Source: Dromaius novaehollandiae | Lineage: Eukaryota > Chordata > Aves > Casuariiformes > Dromaiidae | Reading direction: 5' to 3' | Length of the DNA: 64,000 nucleotides | NCBI RefSeq assembly: GCF_036370855.1 | Contig: NC_088099.1 | Span: 141,119,517-141,183,516, forward strand | In this document: positions 40,601-61,599 of the stretch, in pieces | Layout of the letters: every line of letters starts with the position of its first letter | How positions within the stretch are numbered: the first letter of the stretch is position 1 | Position numbers and translations under genes: made by a program | Notes under the pieces: model-generated | What the model saw: the letters and a program-made list of their open reading frames with translations, nothing else | The model's database searches: none | What the model was told of the DNA's origin: nothing

Positions 40601-43567
40601 CAGTGATACAAGGCTTGTAACATTAAAAAAGTCCATGTGTTGTTTCCCCCACAAAAAAGGATAGTACAGAACCCGGACACTGTCCTCTTAGAGGTCCAGA
40701 ATGCCTTCAGGGCCATCATCATAAACCTTTGGGGTTGTTGCAGGTAAACTACTTGTTACAGTAGGTTAATGCTCACAAGCTTCACTTTGGATCTACAGTC
40801 CGTTGTGCTAGGTGCTGTATGAACTTGATGGATATGCCAATGTATTTACAGTGTAACTTATCAGCAAGTTCAACAACGGTGAAAGTACCACTTTTAAAAT
40901 CTGAAATTGCTAAACTAGGAGATGCATTAAATAAAAGGAGAGAGACAAAAGAGAGAATAAGTATTTTCTAAAACCACATAGGCTATGTGAATTAAAAGGG
41001 AAAAGATAGATGAGATGGTGTGCTTTTTTCAGCCATGAGAAGATTATTAGAATAGAAAGGCGATAATATTGTTCAGCTAGGAAAGAAAATTAAAAACTGA
41101 AACAAGGATAAGGGAGAATAATACTAGGCATAGTTTAAATAAAGAGAGGTAAGTTTGGTAAATCCAAAGGCAAGTCTTCTCAGTGTCTTCATTTCCCCCC
41201 CGAACCTGAGGAATTTGAGCTCCAGCAGTTTTTCAAGGGTCAAGTTCCCCTGAGAGAAGGGGAGAAAGCTGGCTGTGACTGAGGGATAAGCCCTCACTGG
41301 TGGTAGCTGCCCATCACCTGCCTTGAGACTGTTGGTACAACTTCTCCTAGTCAATTTTGATTTTTTTTTCTTCCCCCTTCACTGATCGCTTCCCACATGT
41401 AGAGCTGAGGAAGTGATTTATGGGAGCTTTCAGTGGGAGTTAGGACTGAGCTGGCACTACAGGCTTTGTGAGACCTGAAGGCTTCAGGGCCAAACGGCCC
41501 AACTGCTTGGTGTAACCCAAACCTTGTTCCTACCCTGCTCTGGGCAATGAAACCACAATTCAGGGCATGGGTCAAAGGACCATAGTATTTCCTTTCTTCA
41601 TATAGCAACAGCTTATATAGAGGAAGATTTGGTTTATGGTTAAGAAACCAAATTGGCTAATTTTACCACACTGAAATATTCTAATGCTTTTCTGCCAGCC
41701 TCTGCCTGCTAGTCACTTACATGCACCAAACAGGCACACACACCACCTACACTCAGGATGCTCAGAGCCACACCACAGAAGAAAGCTGCATTTACTTGGC
41801 ACGCTCACGTGCCTGATTCTTCTGGTGCTTTTCACCACATTGTTGCTAAAGAATATTTTGGAGCTTTTGGAGTAAAATTTCTCAATACAGCTAAGCCAAG
41901 CTAATAGCAACTCCACAGCTGAGAATAGTGGTCCTGCTCCCGAGTCCTTCCCCTCTTCCTGGCCCCATGTGCCTGCTCTCTTCTCAGTAGCTACTAGTAT
42001 CCTTCCACTGCACAGACCTGAAGCAGACACATCTACGTCCCTCACCTGAATCCTTTCAAAAGTTTACTAGAAGACAAAGGGTGGGTCAAACAGCAGTCTG
42101 CAGATTTGCAATTCTCTGCGCCGTTTCACTATCTGTATTTTGGTTCTCTGACACTGTTAATATTCACCAGATATCACTGCGGAGGTTGCAGAGCAGCTTT
42201 CTGGGGACTAAAAGTATTAGAACCCAAATTACTTTTGCAGAACCACAGCCCAATAAACTGCCTAGCCAAGTCCTGTACAGCCACAAAGGACGGGATGTGG
42301 AGAGTACAAAAACCAGCTCAGGCTATTTATAACTCCCCACAACATACGAGATTGGCCACTAGAGGGAAGAGGTCTGTCTGCCTGAAATCATTCGGTGATA
42401 CTGCTACAAAGATCAGCAAGATACTTGGGAGTCCTTTCCTTGTCCTTTGACCTTGACACAAACTTCAGTAGCCTTAAACTTCTCCCAGCCTGTGGAACAG
42501 GAGTTGATTTTGGATTGCAACACTAGTTCAGAACCATACCTGAAATTCAGCATAGGCAGAGCCGCTGCATTTTCTCATCAACATTGACTGGAAGGGACAA
42601 ATTTTTCCAGATACTGCCCTCTACTTTTCAGTCACGAGTAGTTGAAGGACCCAGTCTGTACACTTGCAGTTATTGCCATCTACAACATAAGTTACAGATT
42701 TCAGATTCTGCTACGTGGGCAGAAAAGGGAAGCTATGTGATTAAGGAAAGGTACAAAAATTGCAGGTAATCAGCCACGTACTATTTCACACCCCTACAGA
42801 ACTAACTCATTCTGGGCAAGAGTTTGGAAAAATGGGGTCACCTCTAACCTAAAGGCAGCAGTGTAGATGAGATCAAGCTGTGGTCACCAAATTTTCCTTT
42901 AAACACAAAACAAAACATGGATTAAATGCCCCAGGACTAATTTAGAATTAATGAAAACATGCCATCTAGTGGTTAGCAGCTAGTCTGGAAAACCACTATG
43001 ACTAAGTTAATAAAAAAAGATTAGTAGCAGAACTGCATAATTAAACATGATGAAATGCAAGGCTCAAATGCCATTTTTATTTCTTTCAGCACAAGCAAAT
43101 TTACTGAAGAAATAAGCAAGCAAGCTCACAGGAAATACAGCCCTGTTAATAGCCTGAAAGACAGATGGCAAGAATGGGCAGATCAGCATATCATAACGCA
43201 GAAGCTGAATCCCTTCAGCGAAGAATTTGACCACGAGCTGGCCATGTCCACACGCCTGCACAAAGGAGATGAAGGCTACGGCCGTCCCAAGGAGGGGACC
43301 AAAACTGCAGAAAGGGCCAAGAGAGCTGAAGCCCACATTCACCGGGAGATCAGAGACATGTGCTTTATCATCAGATCAATGGCTAAGCCTCGGCGTGATG
43401 GCAAGATCCAAGTCACTTTTGGGGAACTCTTTGAGAGATATGTTCGTATTTCAGATAAGGTTGTTGGGATTCTCATGAGAGCCAGGAAACATGGGCTGGT
43501 GGACTTTAAGGGAGAAATGTTATGGCAAGGCAGGGATGATCATGTCATAATTACTCTATTACAGTAA
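36889..43567 (+). CDS. ABRA: ABRA (STARS), actin-binding Rho-activating protein; complete two-exon gene, CDS join(36889..37640,43090..43567)
   Basis: The two exons join in frame to a 409-residue protein (human ABRA is about 381). ABRA/STARS is known as a striated-muscle protein of the sarcomere that binds actin and promotes Rho-dependent nuclear entry of MRTF, which activates SRF targets. Seen here: a basic N-terminal segment with HKIRTASLVISLARGWQQWA (residues 23-42), a low-complexity acidic/serine-rich middle, a conserved KTVVSKAYERGGD block, CSNLVSELTKGW (about 181-192), and a highly conserved C-terminal half with FSEEFDHELAMSTRLHKGDE and the Costars-type winged-helix region (about 330-409). 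The start at 36889 is the first ATG in the frame and has a strong context (GCCACAATGG); the frame stays open upstream only through non-ATG codons. The stop is TAA at 43565-43567. Gene order (ABRA convergent with OXR1) agrees with vertebrate synteny. The gene appears intact. Confidence 0.97.
37641..43089 (+). other. ABRA: ABRA intron 1 (5.4 kb)
   Basis: GT-AG intron in phase 2. It contains an A-rich run at 37785-37810 and a comparatively GC-rich patch at about 39,170-39,430. The rest is unremarkable AT-rich sequence. I found no coding exon in it: the open frames present are short and do not resemble known proteins. Confidence 0.9.
37785..37810. repeat. A-rich run in ABRA intron 1
   Basis: A12 G A9 G A4-type low-complexity sequence shortly after the ABRA exon 1 donor. 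Confidence 0.85.
43090..43567 (+). CDS. ABRA: ABRA coding exon 2 (residues 251-409), actin-binding and Costars region
   Basis: The acceptor is a pyrimidine-rich tract ending TTTCTTTCAG at 43089. The first base C completes a CTC leucine codon with exon 1. The exon encodes the conserved actin-binding C-terminus: KYSPVNSLKDRWQEWADQH, then LNPFSEEFDHELAMSTRLHK, GYGRPKEGTKTAERAKRAE, and the winged-helix Costars-type domain with GKIQVTFGELFERYVRISDK and GLVDFKGEMLWQGRDDHVI. The open frame runs upstream of 43090 to an ATG at 43055, but that part does not resemble ABRA and contains the acceptor, so it is intronic. Confidence 0.97.
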
Positions 43568-44932
43568 GCGTGCTACAACAAGAACAACTTATCTCAGCAA
43601 AACTTTCTCCATTTTTCCCTTGCTATTAGCTTTTGCTCATTTTGAATGCAAGATCTTTTCCCTCTACACAGAAAAGATACTGTCTAAAAATGAATTTTCT
43701 AATTACTGCTTGATAAATCAAGCACCAAATGGATTTTTCTCTGTACTATGGGCATTTGCAGGACATTTCAGTTAATTACTAGACAAAAAATAATATATAT
43801 TAAAGGGAAAAATCTATATTGAGTATAAGCAGGTGAATATAAAAAACTAGTAGCAACACAAATAGCTACAAATTAATTCCAATTTTTATTTGTTCTTACA
43901 TGCAAGATTCTCACAACTAATTAAATTGGGATTTCAGGGGCTCTCATAAACCATGCCAGATCAGAAGCTGAATGAGGATATAGACGCAGACCAAGTTTTT
44001 GATCTGTGAACATGAGCTTGTATGCATATTTCCTCAGTAATATACTTAAATGCATGCAAAAAGTTTATTTGAATGCAGAAAAAAGGATAACACATTTCTT
44101 TCCTATTATGAATAATATATGCAAATAGTACTACAGTATTATTTTGTGGTTACTACTGACAAACCTTTCTCATAAATATCATCTACAAACTAATGCGGAA
44201 TCCTTCTTTTGCAAAAGAGGCTTTATATTTAATGTATTTATATAACTAATTTATTAGATGGTTTCATATTTATACTGATGGTTGATGGAAAGAAAACAAT
44301 AGAGACAATAACCAATAGAATATATTATGCACAAAAAATTTTTGAATAGACAGCCAAACAGAAAATACTTCCTATGCAATAATGTGCAATGTATCATCTG
44401 AATATCTATGTAAACATGTTTCTTATAGATACAGAGGAAAATAATGGGCAACATAGAAAAAAAAAATCAGGTAGTTGTACTGTTATATATAGGATACAAG
44501 CAACTACAAGCAGCATCTTCCATTGGAACATGCTTAAATGTGAAAAGATACAGAAGCTCCCTAACTAAAAGAAGCTAGCTTTAAGGGGACGGGAATTTCA
44601 CATTACAAAAAAAACCACTGTACTAATTTTAGAGCATTTGTCATTTGAAGCAATGCTGCATCCTTGCATCCTGATATTACTGAAATATTTTATTTCAGTC
44701 CAGGTAGTGTTGAAGATGAGTAAAAGTTAATGAACTGAACACTTTTATGTCTTAAAACTGTGTTTGCATTATACACAAATTTGAGATCTCTATAGGGTGT
44801 ATAATGCTTACTGGATTAAACAGATCACAGTTTCTCCAGATCATGACTGAAAAAAAGCTATCCTGGTATAAATGTATTTTATGTGTAAAGTATTTGTTTC
44901 AGAGCAAGACACCTAGGGAATTAATTTACTTC

Positions 44933-44949
44933 AAAAAAAATTTTTTTTT
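44933..44949. repeat. ABRA: A8/T9 inverted repeat in the ABRA 3' UTR
   Basis: A8 immediately followed by T9, a perfect self-complementary tract within the predicted UTR. Confidence 0.85.
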
Positions 44950-45260
44950 AAAGTAAGATTCTTTCAAACTGAAAGATCAATTATCTTCTTGCAGAAGAAA
45001 GGGTATGAGCATCTTGTCTCTGTGATAAAACAAGTATTGCTAACTTATGAGAGTACAGGTACTCCAGTTTGAAATTCCCAATGAGTATATGATTTATATA
45101 ATTTATAAGTTAATGATACTAACATGTGTCTACTGTAAGACTATGTAAAACGTTAATATTATAGGCATAGTTATATGTTGTGAATCAAGATAAAAACTTG
45201 AATTACAAGATGGATTCAATGGCACCTATCTAGCAATGTTGAGTTCTCTCGCACTACTCA

Positions 45261-45266
45261 AATAAA
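45261..45266 (+). terminator. ABRA: Candidate ABRA polyadenylation signal AATAAA
   Basis: First canonical hexamer after the ABRA stop codon, about 1.7 kb downstream. It is followed within 25-40 bases by a GT-rich element (GAGTGT...TTTGTGTGCG), the usual downstream signal. A cluster of overlapping AATAAA copies at 45399-45413 is an alternative, more distal site. Confidence 0.6.
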
Positions 45267-45398
45267 TTTGCCAAACAGACCTCTGAGTGTAATATTTGTG
45301 TGCGTACTCTTACCTTGTTTGTCACATCTTTCTATAATCATTGTTATAGCAGTCTAAATTGTCTTGAGGAGATTTGTGTGTCAAAGGAATACTTGAAT

Positions 45399-45413
45399 AA
45401 TAAATAAAATAAA
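45399..45413 (+). terminator. ABRA: Alternative distal polyadenylation signal cluster for ABRA
   Basis: Three overlapping AATAAA hexamers (starting at 45399, 45403 and 45408). They could extend the ABRA 3' UTR by about 140 bases, but may be chance in an A-rich stretch. Confidence 0.3.
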
Positions 45414-47549
45414 AGACCTATCTGAGTATTTCTTAGGTTAATCCTCCCACTTACTAGGCCCCCCCCCCCCAAAAAAAACCCCAATATATTCTATGAAGCC
45501 AAAGATTAACAAGCTGTTTCAAAATATAAGCACCTTCCCCTATTTGCAAGCAGTTAAAATACTTCCCTGTGACGATTTCTGTCCAGAGCAGAAGATATGA
45601 GAGTACACTGAAGTGAAACACTGTTCTCATGCTAAAAATCTGTAAAAAGAATCATACTCTAAAGGTAGTAAAGTGTTAATTAAGTAAATTATCTTACATT
45701 TCTGCTCACAAGAATTCTAATTCTCTCATAGGGCAACACGTTTTTCAGTTTTATTTTAGCACGTGATTTAAAACCCAAGAGCACCGCATCATCATAGGAA
45801 GAATTGCATCTCCTTCTATTCAAAGACATTAGACAGTAGAAATAATATATTTCTGTACGGTAATACACTAACAGGAGGGTCACTGCACTAGGTGCTACTG
45901 AACCTTTAGGGAAACATTTGGAATAAACTTGAATTTGAAACAAAACCCAAACCCAAAGCCCAAACAAAAACAAAAGCACCCCCCAAAACTCCACCCTCCT
46001 AGCTTGTAGTCTTCGGCCATCCACATATATACAAATTAGTCCATAACAACCGTAGCATAAGTCAGCTTTTCACTTCTCCCTACCTGTTTTGGCAGGAACA
46101 TGGAATTTGCAGGACTGCCTCTTTGGTATCTTCCACTAAGCTGAGCACTTCTAATGATGAAATAGTTATGTGAAAGGAAGAAGGCAATCGTTACCACTAA
46201 CTTTCATTCATACAAGGGCCACTTCCGCATCACTGCATGCCTACTGAAAAAAACTGCTGGGCTGACTGGGCCCAAGCAGACAGAGGTCTCTGACACCTGA
46301 CAGTGCTGCATAAGCTGCTGGAGTTCTCACACACACCCATCTTCCTCCAGCATTGCTATGGGGAAATTCAGTATTTATTTTGGAGGAGATGAACGCTCCT
46401 AACCCAATCTTAGTATCTGAAATTGAGGCATATCTGTACCTAAGTTCATGTTGATTAATGTTGTGAATTGTAAAAGTTTAGCTTACTTAAACATTTGAGA
46501 GCATTAGATTACAAATATTTGACTTTTTTGCAGGCTCCTGTAAGCCTACAAGAAGTAAATGTGGACAAGCCTATGTTTTAACAGTTTAATACAATGCATA
46601 AGGAATGCTGGAGGCAGAAGAGGCAAGGACAGGCTCAGCTGCAGGGCAGGCTTCTCGGCAGCACTGTAATCCACAGTGACTCAGGAGACAGGGAACTTCC
46701 CTGTGTTTTCTCCACTGTGGAACACAGCAGAGAGAAGTGAACTTCTGCTACTGTTTTATTCAAACACATTCAGCAACAGAAGTGATCACTGACATCCTAC
46801 TTCTCTTATTTAATCTCAACATTTCATGTAACAGATGCCTTTTGCATATTAGAACATCCAGATGTATGTGTATTTGTACTTACCATATAGGATAAAAACA
46901 AGATTGTATCTGTAGAGAAAGGTAACATTAGATCAATTGATAGTGCGGGGGTGAGGGCAGGGGGAGGACTAGCTTTCAAGCCCTCTTCAAATCTCTCCTT
47001 GCCTTTATATCCTTACACCACTGGTATAACAATGCAATCACTGTAGCACAGCACAGATCTATAGCTCACTGCAGATCATGTTCCAGGCCTCCCACATCCA
47101 TCTCAGTGTGATCAACATCAACAACCTTATGCAACATCATAAAAGAATCTTCCACTTTACATTTTTTTCTACTCACACACAGGAAAAACTGTCATATCAT
47201 TAAGCTCTTTCCAGCAGATGCATATTAACAAGAAATTATAATTTCTCTAAGGGGAGAAACACTCTTCTCTTGGTTAGATGTGGTAATGGCAGATGGTGAT
47301 ATAGTAAATATGGCAGATACGATAATAATACCATACTGAAGACAGCCATTTTATACCAAGAGTAACAAAACTATACATTTAATAAGTACTAATTTGATTC
47401 AACTGCAGATCTGAATTATCAGTAGAAGAAGGGCAAGATAAGGACTTGGAAGCATGCAATAACAAAAGCAGTTTTAAGAGAAGGCTCCCTCTTCTTGGGG
47501 ACTGACTGACACAACCTGCGAGGTGTATTTTTCAGGGAAAACTAACAAA
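45414..47549. other. ABRA-OXR1 intergenic sequence, ABRA side
   Basis: AT-rich spacer between the ends of two convergent genes. It has a C12-A8 run and nothing else recognised. Confidence 0.75.
45459..45478. repeat. C12-A8 homopolymer junction
   Basis: Twelve C followed by eight A, just past the ABRA polyadenylation signals. Confidence 0.85.
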
Positions 47550-48240
47550 GAACTACAGAGTAACTCAGGTTGGAGGACACTGAGATGACCTAGTTCAACT
47601 CCCTGTTCAAAGTGGGACTAAATTTAGAGCTGATCAGGACCTTGCCCTGTTAAATTTGGAAAGCTTCACAGATGGAGATTCTATAGCCCCTCTGGGAAAC
47701 CTCTTCCAGGGTCTGCCTACCATCACCGAGTAAAATCTCCTTTTGTCTAGTTGGAATTTCCCTGTTGTGACTTGTGAATGTTGTCTCTCATCCTCTTGCT
47801 GCACACTGCCAAGGAGATCCTGGTTTCACCTTGTCTTCAACTCCCATTAAGTCTTTGGAAACAGCAGTTAGAACTTCCCTTAATTTTATTCCTTCCAGGC
47901 TAAACAAACCTATCCTTTTCTTGTATGATGCATGCTCCAGTCCTCCAACCATCTCGGCAGTCCTCCTCTGGACTTGCACCAGTTTGCCAGTATCTCCCAT
48001 GTATTAGGTGCAAACGGGACACAATAATCCAGATGAAGGCTCATTAACCTCAAAGACAGGTGAAATCACCTCCTCTCAGCCTGCCTTTATTTCCTGCTGC
48101 AGACCAGTAGGCAGCTGGCTTTGATCATGACAAGGGCTTGTTGCAGACATGTTCAGCTTGTTCATCAGGATCCCACCTCTTGCTAAGGACCTTCTGCAGA
48201 GCTTCTTTCTAGCCAGTCAGTCTAGCTAGAGTTAGACTGC
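47550..48240 (-). mobile_element. CR1-type LINE fragment, 3' part, antisense to the plus strand
   Basis: The plus strand reads like the reverse complement of a CR1 3' region. Landmarks are GGTTGGAGGACACTGAGATG, then CTAGTTCAACTCCCTG, GGGAAACCTCTTCCAG, GAGTAAAATCTCCTTTTG, CCTTCCAGGCTAAACAAACC, GCTCCAGTCCTCCAACCATC, TCCTCTGGACTTGCACCAG and ACAATAATCCAGATGAAGGC. The low-coordinate edge corresponds to the CR1 3' terminus. The copy is clearly diverged, 5' truncated and non-coding. It lies in the ABRA-OXR1 gap, and its edges are approximate. Confidence 0.88.
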
Positions 48241-49216
48241 ATAGAGCTAGTCTAGCTCAGCCTGTTTCTGGACCTCTTTCCATCACCTTGTCAAAATTCC
48301 TCCGAATAGCAGCTGTACTCTCTAGGGTATCAACTGTTCCCCTCAATGTGTATACACAATCTTAATGGTTGACAATTTTCCTGAGCTAAGTGAGCCTACT
48401 CCTCACTGGAAGAGCTCCACCTTGATGTTAAATACATGACTGAAAAGCTTGTTATACACACACACTCTACTACTACAACTATAGTATCTACTCTTTCAAT
48501 TCCAAGTATTTATGTTGAAATAAAATCCATCATTTCTACAGTTAGAATCTGAGAAATGAGTATAGCCCAAAAGCTGAAGCAGACAAATGAAAACAAGTGT
48601 TATACGCAGTTTCTGTAAAGAAGAGTTCAGAATGAAACTCTGATTAGGTGGAGTATATGTGTTTTACACTAAAACAGTATAGTATTCTATTTTACATTCT
48701 ACTCACTGTACTATCCGAGCACCTTCTAATTGTGCATTTGAGCAACAGCTGATTGAATACTCTGGTTCTTTGCTTGGAGAGGTGGAAGGAGGAGGTAAAG
48801 TTAAGCAGTATCTTATTTTGATGGATTTTCTGACTTTTAAAAATGTGTACATTGCTAATTATGCACGTACATTAGACAAAGCAAGACCAAGGAAATTCTG
48901 AAGCTCAATCACATTTCCATATGCTATTACTAGCAGTTTATCTTCTGATGTTACTAGGAGGAGGGGAAAGGCAATCAAAACAAGCACATATGCCCAATTA
49001 AACAAAACCTAGGCCCCTTGCTCTTTTTTTGTTCTCCCTTTTTCCACTTTCTCCTAGAGAAATTTTCCAGATGTTTTGTAAGTACCTATCACACATCAGA
49101 AAAGCGAGTGATGATCAGTGCTGAACAAGGAGCAAATAGATCCTGTGTATTCATTACAGTTATTTTAGTAACAGCAATAATCTCTATTTGTGCTTCTAAA
49201 TAAACTCCAACTCCAG
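48241..49216. other. ABRA-OXR1 intergenic sequence, OXR1 side
   Basis: Spacer between the CR1 copy and the distal OXR1 polyadenylation signals. CR1 similarity may extend to about 48.4 kb but becomes too weak to follow. Confidence 0.65.
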
Positions 49217-51078
49217 TTTATTTTTACATATATTTAGATTTATTTGCTATACATCACTATGACCTTATAGTACTTAAAATCCGTTACAGGATTTTCTTTT
49301 GTAATAATCAGTCTTAACTCCACAAAGACAATAATACTGCTGTGGAAGACCAAAGGGGAGAAGAGCCATTTTAATTTATTTACAGTTCCTTATTTTGTAA
49401 ACATTTAGTCTACACATTATACTAAGTTCTAATAAGGGTAAAGAGCTATACATAGAGACAGGAAACAAAGCCCTGTATTTCTATTCATATTGAGCATTAG
49501 CATATTATAGATGAAACATTTGCCTTTTTTCATTACCATAGCAGTAGGCCTTCTTCAAATAAGTTTTTAAAACTTTTCCAAGATCTAAATATTTTGAAAT
49601 ATACAACTACATCTACTTAAGCCAACCCATTTGGCTTTTATTCCATTTCTAGAATAATTTAAAGTGCTATAAGCAACCCGTCAATCAACACTTTTCTATA
49701 ATAACAAAACTACTTTAAACATTAATTTACAAGATAATATACAATGTTGATCTGAAATAGCTGAAATATCAGCACAAAGTCAGTCACTGTCACACTTAAC
49801 AGCAATTTTTTTTTCCTTTTGTTTTTGCAGAACATAGAATAGAAGCTTTGAAACAAACAGTTTTGTTGAGCTGTTATTGCCACAATGGCTTATCAATTTC
49901 CTACAAAAGTGAACAAGAGCTACTGGAACTGTATTCTAGCCTGTCATTTTCTTGAGGTCACATGACAGTAAGTTTGCATATTCCACAAGTCTACAGAATT
50001 ACAATATTGTCTACCTATAGTACATTATCTCATTTTAATCAGAGCTGGTGCTAACTGTAAATTTACAACATAGATCCACTCAAAAACATCACAACTATTT
50101 TTTCTTTGGACAGGAATAAGCTATATTCTTGGAATTGATGTGCTACACGGCTACAACAGTATAACAGCATATATCTGACACTTTATGTTGAAGAAAGATG
50201 CATCTGTTTCATAATCTTTGTACTTTTAATGCCCTACTATAGCTACAAATTGTTCATCGAGTTTTACTTGCTTTAGCCTTTTAAATTTGTGGAACTGTCA
50301 TATTCTTACATTCCCTTGCTATTTTGTAAGTCCTTGCCATGTAGCTCAATATTGTCAGCATTTGTCCCAAACCTGCAGATCATTAACAGTATGTGCAAAA
50401 CACTCTTTAATACAATCAGCATGCAGCTAGAACACTTACTGTACTGTCTAACTGACTTTTTTCTAAACATGAACAATAAACAAGACAAGTGGCACTGTTG
50501 ACTTTGGATATATCTTCTAACTTGACCATATGCATACTGGTATGTGTTAAGAAGGAATGCTAGGCTTATCTAGTTGTGGCACCATATGAATTTATCCATC
50601 ATTGGTCCAGACCAATCTCTGCAATACCGACACACAGCTTTCTTCTTATATAGGTTCATAGAGGGCAGCTTCATTCATAGATATAATCTGAATACAAAAA
50701 TAATAGCCTATATTCAATGAAGCAGCCCCCTGACAGGATTGAAGAAAGGTGTGTGGGAAACTTGGGAGGCAGCTGTAGAGAGGGTGAGAAAATTTTGTAG
50801 GCTGCAAGGCTCAAAGCAACTAATGTTCATTTTCAGTCCATGTGGTTTATACTTCTTAGAAGCATCTACAGCTTAGAAAAACTAGGACCATATATTACAG
50901 ATGTGAGAACATAAAAAAAGTCTGCTATTTCAAAATTATAATTAGATGGCCACACAGAAAAAAAAGAAAGCAAAACAAAAAAAATACAGAACAGCATGTT
51001 ATATTGCTCCTCAGGATTTGTGAGCTGCACTGATTCGTGTCAGGTTTGGGACAATACCCTACAGAAATAGCTATATAC
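49217..51078 (-). other. OXR1: Predicted OXR1 3' UTR
   Basis: AT-rich sequence downstream of the OXR1 stop on the minus strand. Minus-strand AATAAA hexamers lie at 49637-49642, 49375-49380, 49239-49244 and 49217-49222, giving possible UTRs of about 1.4-1.9 kb. Which site is used cannot be told from sequence. Confidence 0.5.
49637..49642 (-). terminator. OXR1: Candidate proximal OXR1 polyadenylation signal
   Basis: First AATAAA on the minus strand after the OXR1 stop, about 1.44 kb downstream. More distal copies are at 49375, 49239 and 49217. Confidence 0.4.

Positions 51079-61599
<10,521 letters not shown>

Larger units (their letters stand above)
43568..45285 (+). other. ABRA: Predicted ABRA 3' UTR
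   Basis: AT-rich sequence from the stop codon to just past the first canonical AATAAA (45261-45266). Weaker ATTAAA hexamers occur earlier. It contains an A8/T9 inverted repeat at 44933-44949. The 3' limit is inferred from the hexamer and the GT-rich sequence after it. Confidence 0.6.

Noticed and set aside
41351-41608. Possible interspersed repeat in ABRA intron 1 (GGGAGTTAGGACTGAGCTGG area)
   Set aside because: Only a vague resemblance to repeat phrases; no ordered similarity to CR1 or another family could be followed.
43055-43089. ATG at 43055 as the start of an ABRA C-terminal short form
   Set aside because: The segment up to 43089 includes the branch/pyrimidine region and acceptor of exon 2, and the translation does not match ABRA.
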